Assembly (NCBI RefSeq): GCF_001420595.1
Contig: NZ_LJIX01000006.1
Span: 4,182,857 to 4,246,856 of the forward strand
DNA length: 64,000 nucleotides
Direction: 5' to 3'
Source of the DNA: Cytobacillus solani
GTDB taxonomy: Bacteria > Bacillota > Bacilli > Bacillales > Cytobacillaceae
The stretch's first letter is position 1. Each line of letters begins with the position of its first letter. The notes beneath the pieces were generated by a model that worked only from the letters and a program-made list of their open reading frames with translations, was not told the origin of the DNA and did no database searches. Position numbers and translations under genes: made by a program. This document shows positions 1 to 8,703 of this stretch, one piece after another.

Positions 1-391
1 TGCTGCCCTTCTTACGATATTGGTCTACTTTTTCAAAAACTTGTTTTTTAATATTGAGGTTTTCAACAACGACCTCAATAACCCAATCTACATCCTTTAG
101 GCGCTCCATATCATCATCAAAATTTCCTGCTTCGATTAATGCGGAATTCTTTTTAGAAGTAAGCGGTGCCGGCTTTTGCTTTAATAACTTTTGTTTTCCT
201 GATTCGCTTATGCGATTGCGGACTGCTTTATCCTCAAGGGTTAATCCCTTTGCTTTTTCTGCATCCGTTAATTCCCGAGGTACAATATCCAATAATAAAG
301 TTGGAATTCCAATGTTTGCTAAGTGGGCAGCAATGCCTGAGCCCATGACACCAGATCCAAGAACTGCAGCTTTCTTAATTTGCTGGATCAA
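1..391 (-). CDS. fadN: 3-hydroxyacyl-CoA dehydrogenase/enoyl-CoA hydratase FadN, N-terminal part
   Basis: This is the 5' part of a bifunctional beta-oxidation enzyme; the rest lies left of the window. About 130 residues are visible. They hold the NAD-binding Rossmann motif GSGVMGSGIAAHLANIG near residues 12-28, the stretch KPAPLTSKKNS and the strand DWVIEVVVENL, as in Bacillus FadN (YusL). The start is a TTG at 391, chosen because a GGGGG ribosome site lies 8 nt upstream and no ATG fits. In B. subtilis FadN works with FadA and FadE in long-chain fatty-acid degradation under FadR control; those partners would be expected beyond the left edge. The adjacent divergent yuzL matches the B. subtilis neighbourhood and supports the call. 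Confidence 0.9.
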   Translation of the reverse strand, partial: MIQQIKKAAVLGSGVMGSGIAAHLANIGIPTLLLDIVPRELTDAEKAKGLTLEDKAVRNRISESGKQKLLKQKPAPLTSKKNSALIEAGNFDDDMERLKDVDWVIEVVVENLNIKKQVFEKVDQYRKKGS

Positions 392-602
392 CTTCTTTTC
401 CCCCTTTTGCATTTTGAATGAATATTCATTCATTTTTCCGTCAAAAAAAATTGCTCGAATGAGTCCTGTTATCTATAACTATAAAATATTTGAAAAATTT
501 ACGCAATCATTTCCTAACTGAAATTAGGAAATTTTTAAAAAATTATTATTGTAAATTTGTTTCTCTTATTTTGGATAGGCTAAAAGTGGAGGTGAAGAGT
601 GA

Positions 603-734
603 ATGGCACGAAGAAAGAAGAACCCTTCCAAAGCAGGGGTTAGCGCAGCTAGTGTAAAAGGAGACGCTGGACCAACAGTTGAGGCAGATGGCGGCGGAAA
701 GGTGAACAGCCAAAATAATCAATATAAGAAATAA
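603..734 (+). CDS. yuzL: YuzL family small protein
   Basis: A 43-residue, very basic and glycine-rich protein with no hydrophobic segment. It begins MARRKKNPSKAG and ends KVNSQNNQYKK, the pattern I recall for the YuzL family of Bacillus. The ATG at 603 follows a strong GGAGGTGA ribosome site. The gene lies next to fadN, as yuzL does in B. subtilis, and is followed by a hairpin terminator. The composition (small, basic, no cysteine, Gly/Asn/Lys-rich) resembles minor small acid-soluble spore proteins, but the function is not known and a spore role is inference. It is too short for ordinary ORF thresholds. Confidence 0.8.
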   Translation: MARRKKNPSKAGVSAASVKGDAGPTVEADGGGKVNSQNNQYKK

Positions 735-746
735 TAAAAGAACTTG

Positions 747-789
747 TCATAAAAGCTGTTCCTGTGAATTTAGGAAACGGCTTTTATGA
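747..789. terminator. Hairpin terminator between yuzL and yusU
   Basis: Inverted repeat TCATAAAAGC / GCTTTTATGA with additional pairing inside (GTTCC / GGAAA). It separates the convergent genes yuzL and the yusU-like gene and can serve both directions. Confidence 0.7.
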
Positions 790-800
790 TTACAATAATA

Positions 801-1046
801 TTATTTTTTATTTCTATATTGTTCATTAAGGGCTTTAATTTCTGCAATCAGCTTTCTCATATCTTCCTTCGCATCAGGATATGTACTGTTCCAATGTTGA
901 ACAAGCGGAGGCATCGTTTTAGCAATATGAGAATAGAGAACCCACGCTTGAACTTGCTCCTTCAGCTCCGGACTCGTTTCACCTAACAGCAGCTCTGTAT
1001 ACTTTTCTAACAATCCATCCATTTGTACCTTCAATGCCTCATTCAT
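801..1046 (-). CDS. yusU: DUF2573 (YusU-like) protein
   Basis: A soluble protein of about 81 residues with an amphipathic helical look (LLEKYTELLLGETSPELKEQ; HWNSTYPDAKEDMRKLI). In B. subtilis YusU sits beside YusV, and here too the gene ends an operon headed by siderophore permeases and a YusV-like ATPase. The start is taken at ATG 1046, where ATGAATGA overlaps the stop of the upstream FhuF-like gene and an AGAAGG site lies upstream. An in-frame ATG at 1058 and a GTG at 1076 are alternatives but have poor ribosome sites. No catalytic motif is visible; the molecular role is unknown. Co-transcription with iron uptake genes is the only functional hint. Confidence 0.65.
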   Translation of the reverse strand: MNEALKVQMDGLLEKYTELLLGETSPELKEQVQAWVLYSHIAKTMPPLVQHWNSTYPDAKEDMRKLIAEIKALNEQYRNKK

Positions 1047-1839
1047 CCGATTGCTCATCCCTTCTTTGCATTTCACTCGGAAGTACTGTACAAACCTGCG
1101 GGCATGATGTACAGCGTTTCTTCGATCTGGTTAAGTAAGAATAACAGCAAGTATTTCTCGGTCTAACCTCTTTTTCATATTCTTCTATATATATACGCTC
1201 ATTATAATATTTCTTTAGCGGATTTTCGTTATAGCCGCCAAATAATGAACCAGGAGCCTGAAAAAGAAGATATTGAAAGTCTTCCTTTGAACGAAGAATA
1301 ACTTCCTCAGTCAATTCTTCCCTTTGTAAAATGGTTTCATATAACCAAAAAATATATATGGAGATATTTTCCCATAGTATTAATTTGGATACTTTCGTTA
1401 CTCTTGAAAGGCAATCAAAAATTGGATATAGATGGTTATTGAATAAGGAATGCACGCATGTTTCTCGCCATTTTTCTCGATTTTCTATCAATGTTTCCAT
1501 ATGAAAGTCATTAAAGTAAAAGTTGGGCAGCCATAGTTCGTCTTGTTCATCTGTTTCAAACGAGACATTCTCGAAAGAAATATTGAGCTTCGCATTTTTC
1601 AAAGTCATTGTATATAAATAAGCAACCGCAAGAAGTGCATATCGTTTTATAAATATGGATGCAGTTACTTTATCATTTGCAGCACCAATATGTTTGCCAA
1701 GCTGTCTAAGGTATTGTCTCATTGATTGTTCGTCAAGGAGGTTGTCTATTTGCACCGAAAGCGCTGATGAATTTCTATTAGTTGTTACACGAAACTGCTT
1801 AAGTTCACTTCTCTGGTAGTCGGAAAGTATATTACCCAT
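1039..1839 (-). CDS. FhuF-like siderophore-iron reductase ([2Fe-2S] C-terminal motif)
   Basis: A 266-residue protein whose C-terminus carries CC-x10-C-x2-C (C231, C232, C243, C246). This is the spacing of the unusual [2Fe-2S] site in FhuF, the ferric-siderophore reductase of enterobacteria. The preceding region (residues 60-200) is helical without a membrane segment, as in the IucA/IucC-like or FhuF-like fold family of Bacillus. It probably reduces Fe(III) in imported hydroxamate siderophores in the cytoplasm to release iron. It overlaps the ATPase gene by 8 nt and the yusU-like gene by 8 nt, so it is translationally coupled in a Fur-controlled uptake operon. The start ATG at 1839 has an AGGAAAGG site. 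Family assignment is strong from the cysteine motif; substrate is inferred from context. Confidence 0.78.
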   Translation of the reverse strand: MGNILSDYQRSELKQFRVTTNRNSSALSVQIDNLLDEQSMRQYLRQLGKHIGAANDKVTASIFIKRYALLAVAYLYTMTLKNAKLNISFENVSFETDEQDELWLPNFYFNDFHMETLIENREKWRETCVHSLFNNHLYPIFDCLSRVTKVSKLILWENISIYIFWLYETILQREELTEEVILRSKEDFQYLLFQAPGSLFGGYNENPLKKYYNERIYIEEYEKEVRPRNTCCYSYLTRSKKRCTSCPQVCTVLPSEMQRRDEQSDE

Positions 1840-2662
1840 TCCTAGAAAGCCTTTCCTGCTTTAAGATACAACGTCCCTTTCCATAAGGAATACATAATGG
1901 TGTCCCAAATAGAGGATCAACCGTAACCTCACATTCCATTTCAAACACATTTTTCACCAAACTGCAATTTATGACAACCTCTGGTTTTCCTTGAGCATAG
2001 ATCTTTTGATCTTTAATCGCAACAACGTTATGCGCATAGCGACAAGCAAGGTTTAAATCATGCAGCACCATCACAATCGTTCTTTGCTCTTTTTCATTTA
2101 GCTCAAACAATAAATCGAGTATTTCAATTTGATGGGTCATGTCCAAATAGGTTGTCGGTTCATCAAGAAGGATTGTATCTGTATCTTGAGCAAGCGTCAT
2201 TGCGATCCAAGCTCGTTGCCGCTGTCCGCCTGAAAGCGAATCCACGGCTCTATCTTTTAATTTCATAAGCCCAGTTGCTTCTAATGCATTATTCACCTTT
2301 TCTTCATCTTCAGATGTCCATTGTTTTAGCCATGTTTGATAGGGATATCTTCCCTGCTTGACAAGTTGAAGCACCGTTAATCCTTCTGGCGCAGAAGGTG
2401 ATTGTGGAAGGATCGCCATTTTTCTCGCTACATCTTTCGTCGATAACTTGGCAATAGCTTCCCCATCCAATAACACTGCACCTGATTTAGGCTTAAGGAG
2501 ACGAGCAATAGAGCGAAGTAAAGTTGATTTCCCACAGCCATTTCCACCGATAAAAACAGTGATTTCCCCTTTAGGAATTTCCAAATCAAGCTCATTTATG
2601 ATTGTGGTGTCCCCATATGACAGTGTTAATTGTTTTGTTGAAATCGCTTGGTTTGTATTCAT
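1832..2662 (-). CDS. yusV: Iron-siderophore ABC transporter ATP-binding protein (YusV-like)
   Basis: A 276-residue ABC ATPase of the FecE/FhuC class. Walker A GGNGCGKST lies at about residues 38-46, the signature LSGGQRQR near 143, Walker B ILLDEPTTYLD directly after, and the switch histidine in VLHDLNLACRYAH. In B. subtilis YusV energises several siderophore permeases, including YfiZ-YfhA; here it is encoded with them. The start ATG at 2662 has an AAAGGAGAG site. It lies 95 nt downstream of the permease genes with no obvious terminator between, so it is likely in the same transcript. The C-terminus runs into a cysteine-containing tail (GRCILKQERL), which I cannot interpret. Confidence 0.88.
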   Translation of the reverse strand: MNTNQAISTKQLTLSYGDTTIINELDLEIPKGEITVFIGGNGCGKSTLLRSIARLLKPKSGAVLLDGEAIAKLSTKDVARKMAILPQSPSAPEGLTVLQLVKQGRYPYQTWLKQWTSEDEEKVNNALEATGLMKLKDRAVDSLSGGQRQRAWIAMTLAQDTDTILLDEPTTYLDMTHQIEILDLLFELNEKEQRTIVMVLHDLNLACRYAHNVVAIKDQKIYAQGKPEVVINCSLVKNVFEMECEVTVDPLFGTPLCIPYGKGRCILKQERLSRNG

Positions 2663-2757
2663 CGTCTGCCCTCTCCTTTTGCAGTTTCATATTTTAATTA
2701 CCAACTGTTCTATTTTTTCTAGTAGCTTCATTTTTTTATTATTTATCAAAAGTATTT

Positions 2758-3813
2758 TTACCCATTTCTTGTTTTAAAAAGAAGGTAAATAAAGTATGGT
2801 GCACCTATGCTGGCTGTAAATACACCTGCAGGAATCTCAAGCGGAGAAAATAGTGTCCGACCAATCAAATCGGCGATCATCACAAGAATTCCACCGATTA
2901 ATGCTGATGCTGGAAGCAGTGCCCCGAAAGAGGATCCTACCAGCCTTCTAGCCATATGGGGTGCCATTAAGCCAACAAAGCCAATTCCCCCAGCAAATGC
3001 TACTGAACCACCGATTAAAGCGGTGCTAACCATAAGAAGGAGAAATCTATATCGTTGAACATTGCTTCCTACTCCAGTGGCAATATCGTCACCAAGTTCC
3101 TGGATATTTATATTTCTAGCTAATATGAATGCCACAACACACAATACTAAAATCCACGGAACTAATATAGCTACATTACTCCAGTTTGATCCGTACACGG
3201 TACCTGTAATCCAAATATTCGCTTGACTCGCTTGATAGATTGGACCTAGAAGCATCATAAGTGTAGTCAATGCTTTCATTAAGCTGTAAATGCCAATTCC
3301 AATCAAAACTAAACGAATCGGTGAAACGCCATCCTTCCATGACAGGAAGTAAACAAGAAATGCAATGATAGTCGCTCCAGCAAAAGCCGCGACCGGAAGC
3401 CATTGGATACTCACAGTTAAAGCATTGCTTTCATCACTAAAAATAGCTAAGAAGCCAACAACTGCTACGGATGCCCCGCCTGTAATCCCTAAAATATCCG
3501 GAGAAGCGAGCGGATTCCGTATAATTCCTTGAAGAATTCCACCTGCTACCGCCAGACCGATTCCAACCATTAATGACACGATAATTCTTGGTAAACGGAA
3601 AGATTGGACAACAAGCTGTTCCATATCTGAGCCGCCTCCAAAGAAAACTTTCACTACATTTATTGGGCTAATCCTCATCTCACCAGTTCCTGTACTAAAG
3701 ATGAATACACCAGCCATAACGAGTAATAATAAGATAACAACTGTTAACGCTTTTCGATCAACTAAAAAAGAAACTTTCTCTTTAAAAACACGAAAATTTT
3801 GATATTTCCTCAT
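2758..3813 (-). CDS. yfhA: FecCD-family siderophore ABC permease (YfhA-like)
   Basis: A 351-residue polytopic permease of the BtuC/FecCD family with about ten membrane segments. It shows the family landmarks LPRIIVSLMVGIGLAVAGG, NPLASPDILG and GGIGFVGLMAPHMARRLVG; the last is near the coupling helix that contacts the ATPase. A second, paralogous permease lies immediately upstream and the two start/stop codons overlap (TAATG), so the pair should form a heterodimeric channel. By gene order and the divergent binding protein this matches B. subtilis YfiZ-YfhA (schizokinen/arthrobactin transport). Cargo is inferred, not seen. Confidence 0.82.
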   Translation of the reverse strand: MRKYQNFRVFKEKVSFLVDRKALTVVILLLLVMAGVFIFSTGTGEMRISPINVVKVFFGGGSDMEQLVVQSFRLPRIIVSLMVGIGLAVAGGILQGIIRNPLASPDILGITGGASVAVVGFLAIFSDESNALTVSIQWLPVAAFAGATIIAFLVYFLSWKDGVSPIRLVLIGIGIYSLMKALTTLMMLLGPIYQASQANIWITGTVYGSNWSNVAILVPWILVLCVVAFILARNINIQELGDDIATGVGSNVQRYRFLLLMVSTALIGGSVAFAGGIGFVGLMAPHMARRLVGSSFGALLPASALIGGILVMIADLIGRTLFSPLEIPAGVFTASIGAPYFIYLLFKTRNG

Positions 3814-4814
3814 TATTTATTGAACCCCTTTCTTGCGATATATACAAAAAAAGGAGTTCCGATAACAGCTGTCATTACACCAACCGGCACTTCCTGCGGC
3901 ATAATAATAAACCGAGAAGCAGTGTCAGCTATAAGAAGCAGCATTCCGCCAAAGAGAGCTGAAAATGGAATCACCCAGCGGTGGTCAATTCCTACAACTG
4001 CACGTGTGATATGGGGGATGACAATTCCTATAAAAGCAATTGGACCTGCTACCGCTACTGCTCCTCCAGATAAAAGGACGATAATCAGCCCGGACCATAT
4101 CTTTAGCATGCCAGTCTTTAATCCCAGACCCTTTGCAACATCTTCACCCATTGATAGGACATTTAACTTATTAGAAATAAGCAGAGCTAAGCCCCATCCT
4201 ACTATTAAGTATGGCAGAACAGAAAGTAGTGTTTCCAGCTTTCGGCCAGATACAGACCCAGCTAGCCAGAATAGAACTTGTTCAAGTGCCGTTTCATTAA
4301 TGACAAGAAATCCCTGAGTCATCGATGCAAACATAGCACTCATAGCCGCTCCTGCTAATGTAAGCTTCATCGGGGTTAACCCATCCCTGCCAATAGATCC
4401 AATAATATAAACAAGAAGAAAAGAAACAGCTGCCCCAAGAAAAGAAATCCATGTAAAAATCTGAAGATTGCTCAAAGAAAAGAGTGTAACTGTTATGACA
4501 ACCGCAAAACCAGCACCAGCATTGATCCCAAAAATCTCAGGAGCTGCCAGTGGATTTTTCGTTATTGTTTGTAATAAGACACCTGCAATTGCAAGGCTTG
4601 CTCCAACTGCAGCAGCAATAAGCGCTCGTGGCAGCCTGACTGTTTGGATAATAAGATGTTCATTTGACCCATCAAAGGATGTAAATGCATCAATCGCCAT
4701 CTTCCAGGTTGTATCTGTATATCCATATACAATACTTACACACATTAATAGTAATAAGAGGATCACAGCAAATAATAAGCCGCTCCATTTTTGCAAATTT
4801 GATTTTAATAACAT
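3813..4814 (-). CDS. yfiZ: FecCD-family siderophore ABC permease (YfiZ-like)
   Basis: First gene of the leftward siderophore operon, a permease of about 334 residues with the FecCD signatures LPRALIAAAVGASLAIAGVLLQ, NPLAAPEIFGINAGAG and GPIAFIGIVIPHITRAVVG. The frame is open to a TTG at 4859, but that codon has no ribosome site; ATG at 4814 has AGGAACGG upstream and gives the usual family N-terminus (a short basic lead, then the first helix). A Fur-type palindrome at 4894-4908 precedes the gene. It pairs with the next permease and is divergent from the binding lipoprotein gene, as in the yfiY/yfiZ-yfhA locus. Confidence 0.82.
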   Translation of the reverse strand: MLLKSNLQKWSGLLFAVILLLLLMCVSIVYGYTDTTWKMAIDAFTSFDGSNEHLIIQTVRLPRALIAAAVGASLAIAGVLLQTITKNPLAAPEIFGINAGAGFAVVITVTLFSLSNLQIFTWISFLGAAVSFLLVYIIGSIGRDGLTPMKLTLAGAAMSAMFASMTQGFLVINETALEQVLFWLAGSVSGRKLETLLSVLPYLIVGWGLALLISNKLNVLSMGEDVAKGLGLKTGMLKIWSGLIIVLLSGGAVAVAGPIAFIGIVIPHITRAVVGIDHRWVIPFSALFGGMLLLIADTASRFIIMPQEVPVGVMTAVIGTPFFVYIARKGFNK

Positions 4815-4893
4815 AGCGGAACCGTTCCTATCTAAAAATAAATGTATTCCCTTTTTCAAGTCTATTAGAAGGAAAACTACATGTCAATGAGTT

Positions 4894-4908
4894 TGAAAAT
4901 CATTTTCA
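4894..4908. promoter_or_regulatory. Fur box, leftward siderophore operon
   Basis: A perfect 7-1-7 palindrome, TGAAAAT-C-ATTTTCA, one base per half away from the Bacillus Fur/PerR-family consensus TGATAAT-N-ATTATCA. It lies upstream of the yfiZ-like permease gene. The site predicts iron repression of the permease-ATPase-reductase operon. Confidence 0.75.
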
Positions 4909-4916
4909 ATTAAATA

Positions 4917-4945
4917 TTGACATATTTGCGAAGGGAAATTATGAT
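4917..4945 (+). promoter_or_regulatory. Sigma-A promoter of the yfiY-like gene
   Basis: TTGACA at 4917-4922, a 17-nt spacer and TATGAT at 4940-4945. Transcription would start near 4952, placing the second Fur box (4957-4971) just downstream of the start, a normal repressing position. Confidence 0.75.
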
Positions 4946-4956
4946 AAATTAGTAAT

Positions 4957-4971
4957 TGAAAATCATTATCA
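4957..4971. promoter_or_regulatory. Fur box, yfiY-like gene
   Basis: TGAAAAT-C-ATTATCA, a 7-1-7 palindrome with one base changed from the consensus. It lies about five bases after the predicted transcription start of the binding-lipoprotein gene. Confidence 0.8.
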
Positions 4972-5000
4972 TCGGTATAATAAATTAGGAGGTCCCAACA

Positions 5001-5966
5001 TTGAAAAACATTAAATTTTTAGTTGCTATTATTTCAATTATGTCCCTGCTCCTATTAGCAGCATGTGGAAATAATAAAGATGAAAAAGCAGAAAAGAGTA
5101 ACGATAATATAACCGCTGGGGATTCAGGCTACACAGTTGAACATGCGATGGGTTCAACCACAATTAAAGACACACCAAAGAAAGTGGTTATTCTAACAAA
5201 TGAAGGTACAGAGGCACTTATAGCTCTTGGGGTAAAACCAGTAGGAGCCGTTCAATCATGGACAGGTGACCCATGGTATCCGCATATTGCTGATGAGTTA
5301 ACGGATGTTCAGGTTGTTGGTACAGAGAGTGAAGTGAATGTAGAAGCAATAGCAGGTCTTCAACCAGATTTAATTATTGGAAATAAAATGCGTCAGGAAA
5401 AAATATATGAACAGCTAAGTAAAATTGCTCCAACTGTGTTCGCAGAAACATTACGTGGAAATTGGCAAGAAAATTTTGAGCTGTACACAAAAGCATTAAA
5501 TAAGGAAGAAGAAGGGCAAAAGGTCATTGATAACTACAATCAGAGGATTGCAGATTTAAAAGAGAAACTAGGAGATAAAGTCAATCAAAAAATATCTATG
5601 GTCCGCTTTATAGCTGGGGACGTCCGAATCTACCATAAAGATACCTTCTCTGGCGTAATATTAGACCAAATCGGCTTTGCCCGTCCTGAAAGTCAAAATG
5701 TTGATGACTTCGCAGAAACAAATGCAACGAAAGAACGAATCCCAGCAATGGAGGGAGACGTACTTTTCTACTTTACTTACGAAACAGGTGACGGTGAAGC
5801 AAGCAATCTTGAAAAGGAATGGCTTGACGATCCATTATTCAAAAATTTAAACGTTGTTAAAGAAGGAAAAATCCAGAAAGTAGATGACATCATTTGGAAT
5901 ACTGCTGGCGGAGTAAAGGCTGCAAACTTAATGCTAGATGATATCGAGAAATACTTTCTAAAATAA
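5001..5966 (+). CDS. yfiY: Iron-siderophore ABC transporter binding lipoprotein (YfiY-like)
   Basis: A 321-residue secreted lipoprotein. The signal peptide ends in the lipobox LLAAC (modified Cys22) and is followed by a charged linker. The mature part has the class III binding-protein pattern of FecB/BtuF domains: VVILTNEGTEALIALGVKPVGA, then LQPDLIIGNKMRQEKIYEQLSKIAPTV. It captures ferric siderophore outside the membrane and delivers it to the divergent permease pair. The start is the TTG at 5001, eight bases after AGGAGGT. Expression should be iron-repressed through the Fur box in its leader. The divergent arrangement matches B. subtilis yfiY; hydroxamate cargo of the schizokinen type is inference. 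Confidence 0.85.
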   Translation: MKNIKFLVAIISIMSLLLLAACGNNKDEKAEKSNDNITAGDSGYTVEHAMGSTTIKDTPKKVVILTNEGTEALIALGVKPVGAVQSWTGDPWYPHIADELTDVQVVGTESEVNVEAIAGLQPDLIIGNKMRQEKIYEQLSKIAPTVFAETLRGNWQENFELYTKALNKEEEGQKVIDNYNQRIADLKEKLGDKVNQKISMVRFIAGDVRIYHKDTFSGVILDQIGFARPESQNVDDFAETNATKERIPAMEGDVLFYFTYETGDGEASNLEKEWLDDPLFKNLNVVKEGKIQKVDDIIWNTAGGVKAANLMLDDIEKYFLK

Positions 5967-5976
5967 TGATAATCCT

Positions 5977-6003
5977 GCCCGCAGATACTGCGGGCTCTTT
6001 TTT
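5977..6003 (+). terminator. Rho-independent terminator after yfiY-like gene
   Basis: GCCCGCAG-ATA-CTGCGGGC followed by CTCTTTTTT. Confidence 0.9.
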
Positions 6004-6099
6004 ATTTTCATTTATTCTCCTATCTTTTTTGGGTACGATTCATAACTTTTCCAATTACGGTAACAATAATTGTAATGCCAAAACTGACGGTGATCATGA

Positions 6100-7593
6100 A
6101 TGAAAAGATGGTTAAATAAAAAACAAAATGAAACGAAACCAAATAAAGCAGACTGGGAAAAAACATTAGAAAAGTCGAATGACTTTACCAGATCTAATTA
6201 TATAAATCAAAAGAGTAATGTTCACTTTTGCCTTACCTTCATAGCTACATTAGTAGATGAGCAAATCATCCAACAAGGCGTCCTCCCCTATTTATTAGAA
6301 GGAGAGCTGAAAACGCTTGAGGATATTAAAAAGACTGTACCATCCGCTGATGTAGAAATATCTAATGATCAAACGGTAATTGATAAAAAAATACTCAATG
6401 GGTATATTATGCTGACAATTGATTCTGAACCAGAGCATTTTGCATTTATTGCAACCCAAAAAGAGATTGTCCGCAGCTTAAGTCCTCCTGAAATCGAGTT
6501 CTCTGTCATTGGACCAAAAGAGGCATTCGTTGAATCCCTAGGACAAAATTTAAACTTAATTAGGAAGCGATTGCCTGTAAAAGAGCTAATTATCGAGGAA
6601 TACACCCTAGGCAGCTTATCACAAACAAAGGTTGCTGTCTTATATATGGAAGGGATTACAAACGAAGATAATATAAATACAGTAAAACAGCGAATAAGTG
6701 AGGTTGAATTTGATGCAATTACGGATAGTTCCTATATCGTTCAGTTAATTAGCGATAATTCCAACTCTCCTTTTCCGCAATTATTAGATACAGAACGTCC
6801 CGACAGGATTGCAGGCATTTTAGCTGAGGGGAAAATTGCGATTGTTGTTGACGGTTCACCGCATGTTCTGATTGCACCAACCACTTTAATTGAATTCTTC
6901 AGTTCATTTGAGGATTACTTTTTAAATTGGATATTAGCTTCCTTTTTCAGATTAATAAGGGGATGTGCAGTATTATTCTCCTTACTCGTTACGCCCATTT
7001 ATGTCGCAGTTCTTTCTTATCATTATGAATTAATTCCAAAAGATTTATTAGGAACCCTCGTTACTTCAAGGAGACAAATTCCATTGCCTCCAATACTTGA
7101 AGCTTTATTTCTTGAATTGACGATTGAACTCTTAAGAGAAGCGGGAGCAAGGCTCCCGACAAAAGTCGGACAGACTATCGGTATCGTTGGAGGAATTGTA
7201 ATCGGGACAGCATCTGTTGAGGCAGGGTTAACAAGTAATGTTCTTCTTATTATTGTCGCCCTAGCCGCGCTCGCTTCCTTTACAACACCCGTATATAAAA
7301 TGGGCAACACGATCCGTCTATTGCGCTTCCCCTTTCTCATTTTCGCAGAGCTTTGGGGTTTACTTGGCATTGTATTCGCCTTCTGTATTATGCTAACCCA
7401 TTTAATTCGCCTGACTTCCTTAGGACGGCCCTTTTTAGAGCCATTTTACCCGCCTAGGGCAACAGACTTAAAGGATGCTTTTATCAGACTTCCATTTAAT
7501 AAACAAACACTGCGTCCACTTTTTTTAAGAACAAAAAATCGCACCCGTTACAATAAAAAGAAAGCGACGGAAAAGAAGGATATTGATGAATAG
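6100..7593 (+). CDS. Spore germinant receptor A subunit (GerA family), operon 1
   Basis: A 497-residue GerAA-family protein. A soluble N-terminal domain (about residues 20-270) ends in the family hallmark SPFPQLLDTERPDRIAGILAEGKIAIVVDGSP; then come about five membrane helices with RRQIPLPPILEALFLELTIELLREAGARLP, the most conserved GerA stretch, and a basic C-terminal tail. With its B and C partners it forms a receptor in the spore inner membrane; recent work on GerA proteins indicates that A subunits form ligand-gated ion channels. The gene is first of an A-B-C operon (18-nt gap, then a 4-nt overlap). The ribosome site (GGTGAT) is weak. The ligand cannot be told from sequence. Confidence 0.93.
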   Translation: MKRWLNKKQNETKPNKADWEKTLEKSNDFTRSNYINQKSNVHFCLTFIATLVDEQIIQQGVLPYLLEGELKTLEDIKKTVPSADVEISNDQTVIDKKILNGYIMLTIDSEPEHFAFIATQKEIVRSLSPPEIEFSVIGPKEAFVESLGQNLNLIRKRLPVKELIIEEYTLGSLSQTKVAVLYMEGITNEDNINTVKQRISEVEFDAITDSSYIVQLISDNSNSPFPQLLDTERPDRIAGILAEGKIAIVVDGSPHVLIAPTTLIEFFSSFEDYFLNWILASFFRLIRGCAVLFSLLVTPIYVAVLSYHYELIPKDLLGTLVTSRRQIPLPPILEALFLELTIELLREAGARLPTKVGQTIGIVGGIVIGTASVEAGLTSNVLLIIVALAALASFTTPVYKMGNTIRLLRFPFLIFAELWGLLGIVFAFCIMLTHLIRLTSLGRPFLEPFYPPRATDLKDAFIRLPFNKQTLRPLFLRTKNRTRYNKKKATEKKDIDE

Positions 7594-7611
7594 GCTTGGA
7601 GGTGACACATA

Positions 7612-8703
7612 ATGCCTAATCTGCCAATTGAGGATAGATTTAAGATATCTCCATTTCTTGTGTTCTATATGATCACTTCGATGCAAATTGGAATTGGCGT
7701 TCTCGGATATCAGCGGCTGATTGCTCAATATGCTAATGAAGATGCATGGATATCGGTTCTAATCGCTGGGTCATTAATCCATATTATTGTCTGGATGATG
7801 TACAAAATTATGGAAACGGTTGATGGTGACCTCGTCACTGCACATATATACGTAGCAGGAAATTTTATTGGGAAGCTTTTAAGCACGTTTTTTGTTTTTT
7901 ATTTTTTCACCTATTCTTTAACCATCCTGCGCTCCTATCTTGAGGTCATCCAAGTTTGGATGTTTCCAACGATGAGCATTTTCTGGTTTACGCTAGCTTA
8001 TTTGCTTCTCTGTATCTACATCATTTATGGAGGATTCCGAACAGTGGTAGGCATTGCCTTTTTCGGCATTGTGTTACCTGCCTATTTATTTCTTATATTT
8101 GGATTCAATTTAAAGTTTGCCAATTTTGAACATCTATTGCCCATATTGGATAACTCCTTTAAAGATATCTTATTGGGGTCCTATCATATGTCGCTCACCT
8201 TCATTGGGTTCGAAATTGTTTTATTCTTTTATCCATTCATTAAGAACCCGCAAAAGTCAAAAAAATGGGCACATCTAGCTATATTGACAACAACTCTTCT
8301 ATACACGGGATTAATGATGTTGACACTCTCTTTTTTTTCAGAAGAACAGCTGAGAAAATCCATATGGGCAACATTGACAATGTGGAAAATTGTACAAATG
8401 CCATTTGTTGAACGCTTTGAATATATTGGCATCGCTACATGGAGTTTAGTCATTCTTCCGAACTTTTGTATTTCTTTATGGGTTGCCTCAAGACTGCTAA
8501 AAAGAATATTTAATTTACAGCAGAAAAAAGGAGTTTTTTTAATCTCCATTACCAATTTAATTGTGATTAATTTTATTGATACACGCGAACAAGTAGGACT
8601 TATCAATGATTACACAGGAAAAGCAGGATTCATCTTTACCTTTCTCTACATCCCCCTCTTGCTTGTTATGGTCTTAATTGTTAAGAAGGTGAAAAAAAAA
8701 TGA
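7612..8703 (+). CDS. Spore germinant receptor B subunit (GerB family), operon 1
   Basis: A 363-residue integral membrane protein with about ten helices, of the amino acid/polyamine/organocation-like spore germination family (GerAB). The start (ISPFLVFYMITSMQIGIGVLGYQ) and the segment GSYHMSLTFIGFEIVLFFYPFI are characteristic. B subunits carry the germinant-binding pocket in the APC-type fold. Ribosome site GGAGGTGA precedes ATG 7612. It is coupled to the next gene by an ATGA overlap. Confidence 0.92.
   Translation: MPNLPIEDRFKISPFLVFYMITSMQIGIGVLGYQRLIAQYANEDAWISVLIAGSLIHIIVWMMYKIMETVDGDLVTAHIYVAGNFIGKLLSTFFVFYFFTYSLTILRSYLEVIQVWMFPTMSIFWFTLAYLLLCIYIIYGGFRTVVGIAFFGIVLPAYLFLIFGFNLKFANFEHLLPILDNSFKDILLGSYHMSLTFIGFEIVLFFYPFIKNPQKSKKWAHLAILTTTLLYTGLMMLTLSFFSEEQLRKSIWATLTMWKIVQMPFVERFEYIGIATWSLVILPNFCISLWVASRLLKRIFNLQQKKGVFLISITNLIVINFIDTREQVGLINDYTGKAGFIFTFLYIPLLLVMVLIVKKVKKK

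Noticed and set aside
54-521. 155-residue plus-strand ORF opposite fadN
   Set aside because: It is the antisense frame of fadN; the minus strand carries the clear Rossmann motif.
5963-5975. ATAATGATAATCC as a Fur half-site after the yfiY-like gene
   Set aside because: Spans the end of the gene and lacks a paired half; chance match.
6030-6099. Sigma-G promoter upstream of ger operon 1
   Set aside because: Expected from biology, but no pair of boxes fitted the forespore sigma consensus well enough in either ger operon.
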